From Verrucomicrobiales bacterium (GTDB taxonomy: Bacteria; Verrucomicrobiota; Verrucomicrobiia; Verrucomicrobiales; DEV007): 64,000 bases of DNA. Within the stretch, counting starts at the first letter, position 1. Every line of letters begins with the position of its first letter. The notes below the pieces were generated by a model, which was given only the letters and a program-made list of their open reading frames with translations, did not search any database and was not told the origin of the DNA. The position numbers and the translations under genes were made by a program. Where the stretch lies: positions 124,001 to 188,000 of the forward strand of contig JARGNI010000004.1 of the NCBI GenBank assembly GCA_029213195.1, read 5' to 3'. This document shows positions 46,402 to 55,784 of this stretch, piece by piece.

Positions 46402-49211
46402 GAGGCGGGCTCTTGCCAATTTTCCATCACTGAAGAGCATCGTCCACAAAGTCCATCGCCTTCTACAAGAGGAAGAGACCGTCGACAACGAGGACACTCC
46501 TCCTCGCTCGTCTCGTTGACCAGGGCAGAGGCTGCGCCGCCGCCATCGGTGACCGAGAAGGAAGACACCATGAGGAACTCGAGCGCCTCCTCGGGAACTT
46601 TTTCCAGAACGGCACGCGCAGGATCATCCAATGGAAGCGCAAAGGTCACCGCGGCTCGTTCCCGTTTCTTGAACTGGTCGTCCTTGACCGCAGCGTCGAT
46701 CGCCACCTGGGCGAGATCGCGGAGACGGCTGAGTTGCTCGATGGAATCGCCTGCCTCGTTGTGGGCAAACCGAGGATCCGGTGTCGGAAAGACCTCGAGG
46801 TGCACCGAAGTCTTGTTGCCGGCATACTCCCACGCTTCATCCGCGGTGTAGGCCAGGATCGGGGCGATGAGCTTGACCAGCGAATGGAAGACCCGATGCA
46901 TCGCGGTCTGGGTCGCGCGACGTCGCACCGAGTCCTCGGCGTCGCAGTACATCCGGTCCTTCGTGATGTCGACGTAGAACGCACTCAGGTCGGAGGCGCA
47001 GAACTGGTTCAGGGTATTGAAGACCTTTCGGAACTCAAAGGCCTCGTAGGCTTCCTGGCATTCCCGCTCGACATCGTGAAGACGTTCCAGGATCCACCAG
47101 TCGATGAGTGGCAATTGATCATTGGCCACTGCGTCTTTGTCAGGATCGAATCCCTTCAGGTTCGCGAGGAGAATCCGAAGGATGTTTCGGAAGCGCCGAT
47201 ACGGCTCGGCGGTCTGCTTGAAGATGTCTTCGCTGAAAGGCACCTCGTTCTGCCAATCGACCGATCCGGCCCAGAGGCGAACGATGTCGGCACCGAACTT
47301 GTTGTAGAAGTGAGCCGCATTCATCGGCTTGCCGCCGCTCTCGTCCGATTTCGAAACCTTGAGATTCTTGACCGGCTCCATGCCCTGCTGCTTGCGCTTG
47401 TCGTTCTCTTCCTTCGTGGCGCGGCGAACGACGAATCCGTGGGTCATCACCGACTTGTAGGGAGCGGCATCCCGAACCGCAGTGCTGAGCATGAGCGAGC
47501 TCTGGAACCAGCCACGATGCTGGTCCGTCGCCTCGAGATAGAGATCGGCAGGACAGCTCAGCTCCGGATGGCGATCCATGACCGCGACATGACTCGATCC
47601 GGAATCGATCCAGACGTCGAGAGTGTCGGTGCAGCGCTTCGTGCCTTCGGGCAGTCCCAGTTTCTCCGCCCACCAGGCATCGTCTTTTTCAAACCAGAGG
47701 TTGGTTCCCCCTTCTTCGGTGAGATCGGCCACCTTGCGGGCAAGGTCGGCATCGATGTTGGGGACCGCTTCTCCCGGAGGATAAAACACGGGAAGCGGCA
47801 CCCCCCAGGTGCGCTGACGCGAGATGCACCAGTCAGGACGGGATTCCACCGTTCCGTAGATGCGATTCCGTCCCCAGTGCGGCAACCACTCGACCTTGTC
47901 GATTTCCTTCAGCGCTGTTTCTCGCAACTCATCGATGCGGATGAAAAACTGGGGCACCGAGCGGAAAATGATCGGGGTCTTGGATCGCCAGCAGTGCGGG
48001 TAGCTGTGCTTGTATTTCTCTTTCCCGATGAGCGCGCCCTTTCCGGCGAGCAACTTGATGATGGGGATGTTGGATTCGAGGACGTGTTCGCCGACGAGGG
48101 AATCGACGCCGACTTCGTCCGTGAAACGACCTTCGTCATCCACGGGCGAAAGAAGACCGAGATCATTCTGTTGTCCGGCGAGGTAGTCATCGGCACCATG
48201 TCCGGGAGCGATGTGCACCGCGCCCGTTCCGGATTCGGTCGTCACGAACTCGGCGAGGATCACTTTCGAGGTTCGATCGAGAAACGGGTGCTGCGCCTCG
48301 GCCCCTTCGAGGGCCTCGCCCTTGATCTCGGTCAATTCGCCCGAAGGAGCAAATCCGGTCTTCGCTTCGAAGGCTTCGAGCAACTCTTTCACCACAACAA
48401 AGGTCTCCGTCACCTCCCGCTCGGCATGAGTAAATTCTCCAACCAGGTAGGTGAAACGAGGATGCACCGCGATCCCGAGGTTGGCCGGAAGCGTCCACGG
48501 GGTCGTCGTCCAAATCACCATCGAGGCCTTCCCGGCAAGTTCGCCGGTGATGAGGGGAAACTTCACGAAGATCGCGATGTCCTTGACGTCCTCGTACTCG
48601 ACTTCCGCCTCGGCGAGCGCCGTCTGCGCCCCATAACTCCACTGCACCGGCTTCTTGCTCTGGTAGACAAGACCGCGATCGATGAGTTGGGCAAACACCC
48701 GGATGATGTCGGCCTCGTATTCGGGGGCAAGAGTGAGGTAAGGATTGTCCCAATCACCCAAGACCCCGAGACGTCGAAACGACTCGCGCTGGGTATCGAT
48801 CCAACCGCGGGCGAAGGCTTCGGAACGAGTCCGGATCTCCGCAGGCTCGAGACCTTTGGATTCCTTCACGACCTTGAATTCGATCGGCAGACCATGACAG
48901 TCCCAGCCGGGGATGTAGGGGCACTCGTAGCCGGCCATGGATTTGCTCTTCAGCACGAGGTCCTTGAGCACCTTGTTGAGAGCCGTTCCCATGTGGACAT
49001 CTCCGTTCGCAAAAGGGGGACCGTCGTGGAGAATGAAACGCTCGGATCCGTCTTCTTTTCGCTTCGCGATAATCTGCTCGTAGAGTTTGCTGCCTTCCCA
49101 CTTTTCGAGGCGGGCGGGCTCACGCTTCACGAGATCTCCCCGCATCGGAAATTCCGTATCGGGAAGGTTCAGGGTCGCTTTGTAGCTGGTGGAACCGTCG
49201 TTGTTGCTCAT
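46398..49211 (-). CDS. ileS: Isoleucyl-tRNA synthetase
   Basis: 937 residues from the ATG at 49211 (MSNNDGSTSYKATLNLPDTE); the frame is open to 49361. HIGH-type motif PPFANGDVHMGTA; class I signature KVSKSDESGG; CP1 editing domain with TTTPWTLPANLGIAV. The C-terminal zinc finger CPRCRRSLPLVEGDGLCGRC is intact. It charges tRNA-Ile and edits valine. It is followed directly by lspA. Confidence 0.97.
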   Translation of the reverse strand: MSNNDGSTSYKATLNLPDTEFPMRGDLVKREPARLEKWEGSKLYEQIIAKRKEDGSERFILHDGPPFANGDVHMGTALNKVLKDLVLKSKSMAGYECPYIPGWDCHGLPIEFKVVKESKGLEPAEIRTRSEAFARGWIDTQRESFRRLGVLGDWDNPYLTLAPEYEADIIRVFAQLIDRGLVYQSKKPVQWSYGAQTALAEAEVEYEDVKDIAIFVKFPLITGELAGKASMVIWTTTPWTLPANLGIAVHPRFTYLVGEFTHAEREVTETFVVVKELLEAFEAKTGFAPSGELTEIKGEALEGAEAQHPFLDRTSKVILAEFVTTESGTGAVHIAPGHGADDYLAGQQNDLGLLSPVDDEGRFTDEVGVDSLVGEHVLESNIPIIKLLAGKGALIGKEKYKHSYPHCWRSKTPIIFRSVPQFFIRIDELRETALKEIDKVEWLPHWGRNRIYGTVESRPDWCISRQRTWGVPLPVFYPPGEAVPNIDADLARKVADLTEEGGTNLWFEKDDAWWAEKLGLPEGTKRCTDTLDVWIDSGSSHVAVMDRHPELSCPADLYLEATDQHRGWFQSSLMLSTAVRDAAPYKSVMTHGFVVRRATKEENDKRKQQGMEPVKNLKVSKSDESGGKPMNAAHFYNKFGADIVRLWAGSVDWQNEVPFSEDIFKQTAEPYRRFRNILRILLANLKGFDPDKDAVANDQLPLIDWWILERLHDVERECQEAYEAFEFRKVFNTLNQFCASDLSAFYVDITKDRMYCDAEDSVRRRATQTAMHRVFHSLVKLIAPILAYTADEAWEYAGNKTSVHLEVFPTPDPRFAHNEAGDSIEQLSRLRDLAQVAIDAAVKDDQFKKRERAAVTFALPLDDPARAVLEKVPEEALEFLMVSSFSVTDGGGAASALVNETSEEECPRCRRSLPLVEGDGLCGRCSSVMENWQEPAS

Positions 49212-49326
49212 AAAATCTGGCCTTACCAAAAGGCGCCGAACGTAGCACCCCCGTCCCTCACGGTCAAAGCCGAAGGCAAGGCGGCGAGAGGGATGCTGGT
49301 TCCCCGGAATTCGTGCGCGACACCCC

Positions 49327-50406
49327 TCAGGAAGTTCTTTTCCCGGACTCGTTTCCGGCAATCAAATCCGGCAGGTGATTCCGACGCTTCGCCTTCATCG
49401 CATAGGCGAGAAATGCGATTCCGATTCCGATCATGAAGAGAGAGTAGAACTGCCCCTTGGTCATTCCCATGATGGAAGAAGAATCGGGCTCGCGGAAATT
49501 CTCGACGAGGATCCTTCCGATCGCGTAGAGGATGAAAAAGATCCCGGTGATGATCCCGTGATACAAGTTCTTCCAATAGACCCGGACGACGAGGAGGAGA
49601 AGAAAAGGGAGCAATCCCTCGACCACGGCTTCGTAAAGCTGAGAAGGGTGGCGAGGATTCAGAATCTCCCCGAGTATTGCCCGGAATCCTTCATTCTCCC
49701 GGGAGGTTTCGATGAGAAGATTCGCCACGGGTCGATGCGGGTCGAATCCGTTGGCCTGCGCCGTCGAAGCCACGGTATTCATTCGAGCAAGGAGATCGGG
49801 CCCGACCGTCGAAGCTTTCTCGGCAAGCGCGCGGAGCTGTTCCATGGGGAAAACCCACGCCATCCCCTGGCTTGTTTTCTCGACCTCATGCAGCTCGTCG
49901 GGAAATTTCATCGCCCACGAGCTCGTCGTAACACGGCCGTAGAGCTCGCCATTGATGAAGTTGGCGAGACGACCAAAGAAAACCCCCACTGGCGCGACGA
50001 CGACGAGACTGTCCCCAAAACCCAGCCAGGATTTCTTCGTGTAGCGAGCGTAGAACCACGCGGCAATACAGATCCCGGCGATCCCGCCATGACTCGACAT
50101 CCCTCCTCCCATGACATCGAAGATGCTGAGCGGATTGCTCATCATTTCTCCGAAGTTGTAGAGAAACATGTAGCCGAGCCGTCCCCCGACCATCGTCCCG
50201 ACGGCACAGATCGTCACAAAATCCGCGACCTGGCTTTCCTTGAGCTCGGACGCTCCCATCCGCACAAACCAGCGGATGATGAGAAAGGCGGCGACGAAAC
50301 CCGCGACATAGGCCAGGCCATACCACCGGATCCCGAAGGTCTCCGTAAACTGGATCGCAAAGGGGTCGAGATGGTGGATGTAGGTGGCGAGAAGGGGATC
50401 GCTCAT
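49327..50406 (-). CDS. lgt: Prolipoprotein diacylglyceryl transferase
   Basis: 359 residues from the ATG at 50406 (MSDPLLATYIHHLDPFAIQF). Seven membrane segments; signatures GIRWYGLAYVAGF, GGRLGYMFLYN, HGGIAG, and FFGRLANFINGELYGR. An insert of about 75 residues (about 190-265) lies between the core helices and is longer than in E. coli. It transfers diacylglycerol to the lipobox Cys. With lspA nearby, two steps of lipoprotein maturation flank ileS. Confidence 0.95.
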   Translation of the reverse strand: MSDPLLATYIHHLDPFAIQFTETFGIRWYGLAYVAGFVAAFLIIRWFVRMGASELKESQVADFVTICAVGTMVGGRLGYMFLYNFGEMMSNPLSIFDVMGGGMSSHGGIAGICIAAWFYARYTKKSWLGFGDSLVVVAPVGVFFGRLANFINGELYGRVTTSSWAMKFPDELHEVEKTSQGMAWVFPMEQLRALAEKASTVGPDLLARMNTVASTAQANGFDPHRPVANLLIETSRENEGFRAILGEILNPRHPSQLYEAVVEGLLPFLLLLVVRVYWKNLYHGIITGIFFILYAIGRILVENFREPDSSSIMGMTKGQFYSLFMIGIGIAFLAYAMKAKRRNHLPDLIAGNESGKRTS

Positions 50407-50644
50407 AGGCTCAGGCAGAGAGAGGGGAGAGGGTGACATGGTCGGCACATTTCTCCCGCGGATGCGGGACCGCTACATCATGCAACCGTAGCGGCGTTGG
50501 CAACAACGCCGACCGGCCAGTGTGGATTGAGGACATCCCTGAAAGCAGTGACATTCGGAGCGCGGGGTGAAACCTCTGCAACTTGTGAGCGGGCCAAGAG
50601 GTTGCAAGCAAAGAATCGGATGCCTCGCTCCCGGGGCGTTAGGC
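50407..50644. repeat. Non-coding gap with an intergenic hairpin repeat
   Basis: 238 bases between lgt and the toxin gene, both minus strand. CGGCGTTG (50492-50499), loop GCAA, CAACGCCG (50504-50511) forms a perfect 8-base stem with a GNRA loop. The surrounding text looks like a dispersed intergenic repeat, but only one copy is in this window. Confidence 0.45.
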
Positions 50645-51211
50645 TTACGTGACAAACCGGTCCGCCCAACCGGGGCATTCTCCTTCGCCGCAACGGGAAC
50701 AACTTCCGTCCCGGAATTCGGCGAGAAACTGATACGGCGAGGCAAAGGAACTGTTGTCGTATAGCAATACCCGCGGCAGTCGTTGGATGGCACGTTCGAG
50801 ATTGTCGAGGGAACGCCGATACCGAGCTTCCAACTTTTCGGGAGGCACATCGTGACCGCCGGCCGCTACCCGGGTGCGCACCCTTTCTCGCGAGAGATCG
50901 CTGCTCTCGATCCCGATGTAGATCAAGGTCACATCCAATCCACGAGCCCCCGCGCCCGCGAGGACCTCGACCTTCTCACCGACAGGATCCGAAAAGACCG
51001 TCTCGGTGATGAAACTTTCCCCTCGCTCGATACATCCATCCCGAATCGAGGCAATGGCGCGGGCCGCCTCATAGGCATCCACCCCGATCTCGCGGGCCAG
51101 GATGTCGGCATTGAGAAAAGGAAGGCCAAGGGATTTCAGGTTCGCTTCGTAGAAGGTCGACTTCCCCGCGCCATTCGGTCCGGCGAGCATCACGAGCAGA
51201 GGCGCTGCCAT
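50645..51211 (-). CDS. Zeta-toxin-like P-loop kinase, toxin of a type II TA module
   Basis: 188 residues. Walker A is AGPNGAGKSTFYEANL and LPFLNADILAREI carries the Asn-Ala-Asp that follows in zeta/PezT-like kinases. ESFITETVFSDP and RVRTRVAAGGHDVP are also family-like. The C-terminus has SCSRCGEGECPGW, a possible metal-binding knuckle. Zeta toxins phosphorylate UDP-amino sugars and block wall synthesis; this short relative could act on another substrate. The gene starts six bases after a ParD-like antitoxin gene. Confidence 0.78.
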   Translation of the reverse strand: MAAPLLVMLAGPNGAGKSTFYEANLKSLGLPFLNADILAREIGVDAYEAARAIASIRDGCIERGESFITETVFSDPVGEKVEVLAGAGARGLDVTLIYIGIESSDLSRERVRTRVAAGGHDVPPEKLEARYRRSLDNLERAIQRLPRVLLYDNSSFASPYQFLAEFRDGSCSRCGEGECPGWADRFVT

Positions 51212-51217
51212 CGTCGC

Positions 51218-51496
51218 CTACGAATCGGTGGATACGATTTCACCCGAGGTGTTCCGGATCATCTCCTGCGTACGCTGCACCGTTTCCGGAGTCCCCACTT
51301 CGTTCAACGCGGCATCGAGATCCGCCCGGCCAACCCGCTTGACCGCCGACTCTGCCCGGTAGGAAAGAGCCGGTTCCAGGACCCGCCCAATCTGCGCCCA
51401 ATGCTCGATCTGCTGAGGCGGCGAACGATGAGACTCGACCGCAGCCGCTTCCGCAAACTCGGCCAGCTCGTCACTGATGCGGATCGATTTACTCAT
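51218..51496 (-). CDS. ParD-like antitoxin
   Basis: 92 residues from the ATG at 51496 (MSKSIRISDELAEFAEAAAV). The N-terminal ribbon-helix-helix-like segment and RSPPQQIEHWAQIGRVLEPA match ParD-like antitoxins. The upstream part of the open frame to 51622 has no support. Antitoxin first and toxin second with a 6-base gap is the usual TA order. The start codon directly abuts a GGGGTCA repeat end and lies 10 bases from a 17-base palindrome that could be its operator. Confidence 0.75.
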   Translation of the reverse strand: MSKSIRISDELAEFAEAAAVESHRSPPQQIEHWAQIGRVLEPALSYRAESAVKRVGRADLDAALNEVGTPETVQRTQEMIRNTSGEIVSTDS

Positions 51497-51583
51497 GGGG
51501 TCAAGTTGTGGTAATTTACCACAGAAGTCAAAAACAAAGAAAGAAGGGGCATCCCAAAAGCGCACGAATTTTTGTCTGACCCC
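51497..51583. repeat. REPIN-like element with inverted GGGGTCA ends
   Basis: 87 bases beginning GGGGTCA (51497-51503) and ending TGACCCC (51577-51583). A perfect palindrome lies just inside the left end. The same GGGGTCA ends appear at 53210-53216, 62572-62578 and 62786-62792, the last pair flanking a transposase relic, which suggests one repeat family. Confidence 0.5.
51507..51523. promoter_or_regulatory. 17-base palindrome upstream of the antitoxin start
   Basis: TGTGGTAA, central T, TTACCACA: perfect 8-base arms ending 10 bases before the antitoxin ATG. The position fits an autoregulatory operator. It may instead be the hairpin of the REPIN-like element it lies in. Its core TGGTAA/TTACCA is the same as the repeat at 3357-3373. 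Confidence 0.5.
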
Positions 51584-51682
51584 AGGTCCAAGATGAGCCA
51601 TTGCATGGACGTGCGCAGGCAACTAATCGATTGGATATCGAGTCGTTCTAAGTATAATCGATCAACCGCAAGAATACGATCA

Positions 51683-52855
51683 ATGACACTATCTCCTCTA
51701 CTTTCAGCACGGACCTGGCTGAGTGTCTTCATGACGCTTGTCGTCGCTTCAGCCACATTCGCGGATACTCTGGAACGGCGCCAAGCCGCATTTGAGGGGC
51801 AACTCGATCTGCTTCAAGCCCCTTTTGAAAAGAAAGTAGAGCAGCTGAAGGAAAGCTATCGCGGAGCCTTGGAGAAGCTCCAGGTTGAGGTTCAGAAACG
51901 AGGCGATCTCGATCAGGTGCTCAAGGTAGTAGAAGAAATAAAGCTCCTCGACGCGTCGCCGGAGAACGGGGCTGGCAAAGATTCGTCCGTGCCGAAACTG
52001 GCCGCGCTTCAGAAGACCTACGCCGTATCGATGACAAAGCTCGAGGCAGAGCTTCAAGCTCAGCAAAGCCAGGTACTCCGCCTCCACCTCGCAGATCTCG
52101 CCAAACTTCAACGCACCTTAACCACCGAGGGGAAAATTGATGAAGCTGTCGCTGTTCGCAAGGAAGTCGAAATTCTCAACAAAACCCCACTGGGAAAACT
52201 CGCCGCGGGGCAGCCAAAGGATGCGCTGATCCCACTGGGCTTTGCATTGTATTATTCTTTTGATGAAAAAGAGGAGGATCGTCGCGTGCTCGATCAGAGC
52301 AGCAACAAGTTTCACGGAAAGAGCGAGAAAAACGGGTGGATCGAAGACGGAAAACGCGGCGGAGCGTTTGATGGTACCATTGCTGACACGATCAAGGTTG
52401 CTCACGACGAGAAGCTCGCTAGCGAGAGTTTCACCATTGCTGGGTGGTTCAACCTCGAGCGGCCTATCAGTCACGGTCGGATCTTTGACAAATTCAATCA
52501 TGACAAAAAGTCCGGCTACTCCTTTAACGTTCACGAGTTGAAACCCGAGTTGGAGCTTTGGGGCGCCGATGGTGAGCACTACCGAATCACCACCGAAGAG
52601 AAATTGCAGCCCGGTGTATGGCAGCATGTCGCGGTTACCTTTGAACCTGGGAAATCCTTGATTTATATTGATGGCAAACTCTCGGCTGAAAGTGAAATGC
52701 CAGAGGCCGTTGGGAAAGATTCAGGTGAGGTGCGTATCGGCCGAGAAGGGAGGAGCATCTTGGGCGGTTTTCTCGATGAGTTGATGTTCTATTCTCGCGT
52801 TCTGTCCTCTGAGGAAGTCGGGCATGTGATGGCGGTAACGGGGAAGGAGAGTTAG
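51683..52855 (+). CDS. Exported coiled-coil plus LamG-domain protein
   Basis: 390 residues from the ATG at 51683; signal peptide around LSARTWLSVFMTLVVASATFA. Residues 30-165 are helical and Lys/Glu-rich (LQVEVQKRGDLDQVLKVVEE). Residues 190-385 are a LamG/concanavalin-like domain: ALYYSFDEKEEDR, ESFTIAGWFNLE, WQHVAVTFEPGKSLIYIDGK, and GGFLDELMFYSRVLSSEEV. It probably binds glycans or surfaces outside the cytoplasm. GC content is lower than in upstream genes, marking entry into a different region. Confidence 0.82.
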   Translation: MTLSPLLSARTWLSVFMTLVVASATFADTLERRQAAFEGQLDLLQAPFEKKVEQLKESYRGALEKLQVEVQKRGDLDQVLKVVEEIKLLDASPENGAGKDSSVPKLAALQKTYAVSMTKLEAELQAQQSQVLRLHLADLAKLQRTLTTEGKIDEAVAVRKEVEILNKTPLGKLAAGQPKDALIPLGFALYYSFDEKEEDRRVLDQSSNKFHGKSEKNGWIEDGKRGGAFDGTIADTIKVAHDEKLASESFTIAGWFNLERPISHGRIFDKFNHDKKSGYSFNVHELKPELELWGADGEHYRITTEEKLQPGVWQHVAVTFEPGKSLIYIDGKLSAESEMPEAVGKDSGEVRIGREGRSILGGFLDELMFYSRVLSSEEVGHVMAVTGKES

Positions 52856-52932
52856 GGTTCGCCAGTCCCCATGCTTCGGTGGCAAGGAGGCAGGTCACTG
52901 TGGTAGCTTTTGATAGCCAGAGCTCGGCGTCT

Positions 52933-53178
52933 TCAATTCCAACCTCCGCCGCCCTTGCTCACAGGCAAAGTCGTCGGTCCCTTCACGATAGCTCCGAGCC
53001 TTTGGAGATTTCTTTCGAATGTGGATCCATAACCGCCCTCCCACCTGATTGTCGCGTCCTCCTGAAGGCCAGGAATTGATCCGAGGGCCTTTCGATAGTC
53101 TTTGTCGCGGGCTTCAAGAATTCTGATAAATTTTCCAAACTCACTTTCCGAAAGGGGAACATCTACCCACCCTTTCAC
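52933..53178 (-). CDS. Short open frame, possible gene fragment
   Basis: 81 codons from a GTG at 53178 preceded directly by an in-frame TAG, so nothing extends it upstream. The translated product (from MKGWVDVPLSESEFGKFIRI to a Gly-rich end) has plausible protein composition but no motif I know. It abuts the GGGGTCA/palindrome repeat at 53186-53217, so it may be what remains of a gene cut by that element. It may also be spurious. Confidence 0.3.
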   Translation of the reverse strand: MKGWVDVPLSESEFGKFIRILEARDKDYRKALGSIPGLQEDATIRWEGGYGSTFERNLQRLGAIVKGPTTLPVSKGGGGWN

Positions 53179-53185
53179 CTAGTAT

Positions 53186-53217
53186 CAACTTTTGTCAAAA
53201 GTTGTCGATTGACCCCT
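53186..53217. repeat. Palindrome plus inverted GGGGTCA repeat end (left edge of accessory block)
   Basis: CAACTTTTG (53186-53194), central T, CAAAAGTTG (53196-53204) is a perfect 19-base palindrome. It runs into TCGATTGACCCCT (53205-53217). The minus-strand text AGGGGTCAATCGACA matches the start of the two direct repeats at 62571 and 62785. Confidence 0.7.
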
Positions 53218-53303
53218 TTCATAAGGAAGGCTGCTGCACACCTGTGTCCGGGACCCCCGATCTTTCGACCAAATCCCCAACATTACATAGCGGCTCAGTA
53301 GAT

Positions 53304-55784
53304 TCATGGCTCACAGCCTTGACTCCAGCTTGTTTTGATGCCCAAATCTCTCCATGAAGACAAGATTTCACCCTTTCTCCCCCTGCACCCCCTCAATCCC
53401 GCTAGGACCGACGCACCGATAAGAACTCCTTGAAAAAGCGAATTCCTGTCAGTAACGATCGTGTCTTTGGTGTGGGGGTAGAGACCGCCAAAGCCATCCA
53501 TCCTCGTAATCATCGTTTCCCAGTCGACCGGCTTCTCCGGGGAGCGGAAACCGGGCGTTCCGATTTGATGACAGTAGGTGCACATCATTTTGAAATTGAG
53601 GCGGTCGCGTGGGCTGTCGAACTGCAACTGAGAGAAAGCACTCGTCGCCGGGCGTTGCTCTTCCAGGGCTTCGCCAGTGGCAGGCTGCATCGCGATGGAA
53701 ATATCATCCCGGCCGAGCTTCACCTTTTCGATCAATCGGTCTTGTTGGCCGGGCAAACGGGCGCGGACTTTAAAAACAGCGTCAGCTAGATCATCGATTT
53801 GGAAGCTGCCATTAGGCTGTGAGAAAACAGAGGTGCTCTGGCGACGTTCGTCATCGAAAGCGGAAACCATGACGCCGCCCATCGGCTTTCCGGATGAGTC
53901 TTTCACGATTCCGGAAACTGATCCGCTTTTGCCGGGGTGCTTTCCGGGTTCGCGACGAATTTCAGCTTTCACTTTCCGTTTGATGTTCGGATTTCCCTGC
54001 GGCTTTGGCTGGGTTTTGGCTGGTGGCTTTCCGTTTGATCGGATGTAGTCGAGAATTCGGATGAAAGACTCTCCGCGGTTTTTCATCTCCGGGAAGAGAC
54101 GCACTTGTTCTTTCCAGAGTCGGGCAACTTCACCGCCTTTTTCGGGCGGTGCCGAGGCGAGCCATTTGTCGACGAATGGCTGATGTTTGTCACCGCCCTC
54201 ATAGTCCTTGGGAATTGTGCGCTTCGAAATAGACTCGAGTAGCTGGCGGAGCTCGGCCTCGGCTTTCAGTCCAGCGAGCCATTGTTTCACATTCTCTTCC
54301 TCCCCGGGGAAAGCAGCGAGATAAATCTCGATCGATTCCTCGCCGGTGATTTTTCCGGCCTCGACCATCTTCCGGAGCTTGTCACCGAGCCCCTTTTTCG
54401 GGTCTGCAGGTGTGCTCGCCCGGGCCTTTGGTTCAGGAGCGGCTGAGGACTTCATTGCATTGCCATCGATCGTCCCGCCTTCCACTAGGCAGTAGAGAAA
54501 TCGCATCCCGCGCAGAAAAATCTGTTTCCCGGCGAGGGCGGGGGATGCGTGAAAGTTGTCGTCGAGCTGGTTTGTCGCCAGCACTTTGAATTCATTGCCC
54601 GGCTCAATCACGATCGTCGTTCCTTTCCTGCCGGTAAAATAAATCCGGCCATCCGCTCCAACCGGCGACGCATAAATATCGCCGAGATCCGGAACCCGCG
54701 TGCGCGGAATCACCTCGCTGCCGTCTGCAGATTTTATGGATGTTAGGATTCCCTGATTCGATTGCGTAAAATAAAGCTGCCCCTCATAAAGAATCGGCGA
54801 CGGCACATATGGCGTTCCCCGGTCTGCTTTCCATTTGATCTGACTGGTCACATCACCTGTGCCCGTGATCGGGATCGCCAGCAGCGCATGGCCTTTGTAA
54901 CCTGTCATGCAATAGACTGTGTCACCCTCGACGATGGGGCAGGGCGCGCTGTTGTTCGTCAATCCAGCCGCGCGCCATATGAGTTCGCCATTGTTCAAAT
55001 CGTAGCTGCGCACCGCATTCGTTCCGGTGGTGATGACCTGGGTTTTTCCATCATGCTCAGCAATCGCCGGGGTGGCCCAGGTATTGCCTTCATCGCGCTC
55101 CTTCTTCCAAAGTGTTTCTCCCGTTTCCGCATTCAGACACTTGATCGTTGATTGCCCCGCGTGATCGCGAACGATGATCAGCTTCCCATCATGCACCACC
55201 GGCGAGCTGCCTTCGCCCAAACTGGCGCCCATCTTCGCTGGGCCGAGATCGCGTTCCCACACCTTTTTCCCATCCAGCGAATAGGCATACATCCCCGCCG
55301 ATCCAAACCAGAAATAGATTCGTTCCCCATCGCAAAATGGCGAAGCCGAAGCAAAACTCGCATCTTTGTGGTGCCCTTCGTGCGGCACGACTGTTTTTGC
55401 GACATCGCGCCACAGCTGCTTTCCTGATTTCCGGTCGAAGCACAGCACCACCATTTCATAAGTCGTGTTGGGATGTTTGATCCCAAAAACCCGCTCCGGC
55501 TGATCCTCGGGTTTCGGCAACTTGGGATCCACCTTGCCCGTGTTGATCGCCGTCGTGACGAATACTTTATCACCCCACACGATAGGGCTGGAAGTCCCAT
55601 GACCTTTGATTTCCGCTTTCCACGCCAGATTCTTTTTCTCGCTCCACTCAAGCGGCGGCTTTGCCGTTTTTGAAACCCCATTGTTCTCCGGTCCGCGCCA
55701 TTGGTGCCAGTTGTCGGCATTGGACTGAGCATGGGCAATGGATACTGCGAAAATGGAAAGAGTCAGGAGAATCGAAATTTTCAT
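53304..55784 (-). CDS. Exported PQQ-like beta-propeller with carboxypeptidase-regulatory-like and c-type heme segments, aberrant C-terminus
   Basis: 826 residues with signal peptide MKISILLTLSIFAVSIAHAQ. Residues 25-460 form a propeller opening WHQWRGPENNGVS, with repeats such as AETGETLWKK and NNGELIW. A linker with a helical segment (ESFIRILDYIRSNGK) leads to a carboxypeptidase-regulatory-like domain (SGIVKDSSGKPMGGVMVSA). Near residue 735 MMCTYCHQIGTPGF is a CxxCH heme site. After KDTIV the last 50 residues are low-quality sequence where the cytochrome domain should continue, so the gene appears truncated or fused to foreign DNA near 53,460. Confidence 0.8.
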   Translation of the reverse strand: MKISILLTLSIFAVSIAHAQSNADNWHQWRGPENNGVSKTAKPPLEWSEKKNLAWKAEIKGHGTSSPIVWGDKVFVTTAINTGKVDPKLPKPEDQPERVFGIKHPNTTYEMVVLCFDRKSGKQLWRDVAKTVVPHEGHHKDASFASASPFCDGERIYFWFGSAGMYAYSLDGKKVWERDLGPAKMGASLGEGSSPVVHDGKLIIVRDHAGQSTIKCLNAETGETLWKKERDEGNTWATPAIAEHDGKTQVITTGTNAVRSYDLNNGELIWRAAGLTNNSAPCPIVEGDTVYCMTGYKGHALLAIPITGTGDVTSQIKWKADRGTPYVPSPILYEGQLYFTQSNQGILTSIKSADGSEVIPRTRVPDLGDIYASPVGADGRIYFTGRKGTTIVIEPGNEFKVLATNQLDDNFHASPALAGKQIFLRGMRFLYCLVEGGTIDGNAMKSSAAPEPKARASTPADPKKGLGDKLRKMVEAGKITGEESIEIYLAAFPGEEENVKQWLAGLKAEAELRQLLESISKRTIPKDYEGGDKHQPFVDKWLASAPPEKGGEVARLWKEQVRLFPEMKNRGESFIRILDYIRSNGKPPAKTQPKPQGNPNIKRKVKAEIRREPGKHPGKSGSVSGIVKDSSGKPMGGVMVSAFDDERRQSTSVFSQPNGSFQIDDLADAVFKVRARLPGQQDRLIEKVKLGRDDISIAMQPATGEALEEQRPATSAFSQLQFDSPRDRLNFKMMCTYCHQIGTPGFRSPEKPVDWETMITRMDGFGGLYPHTKDTIVTDRNSLFQGVLIGASVLAGLRGCRGRKGEILSSWRDLGIKTSWSQGCEP

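Noticed and set aside
46734-49436. Open frame of 900 codons on the plus strand
   Set aside because: It is antisense to ileS, which has all synthetase motifs. The long frame reflects biased third-position GC.
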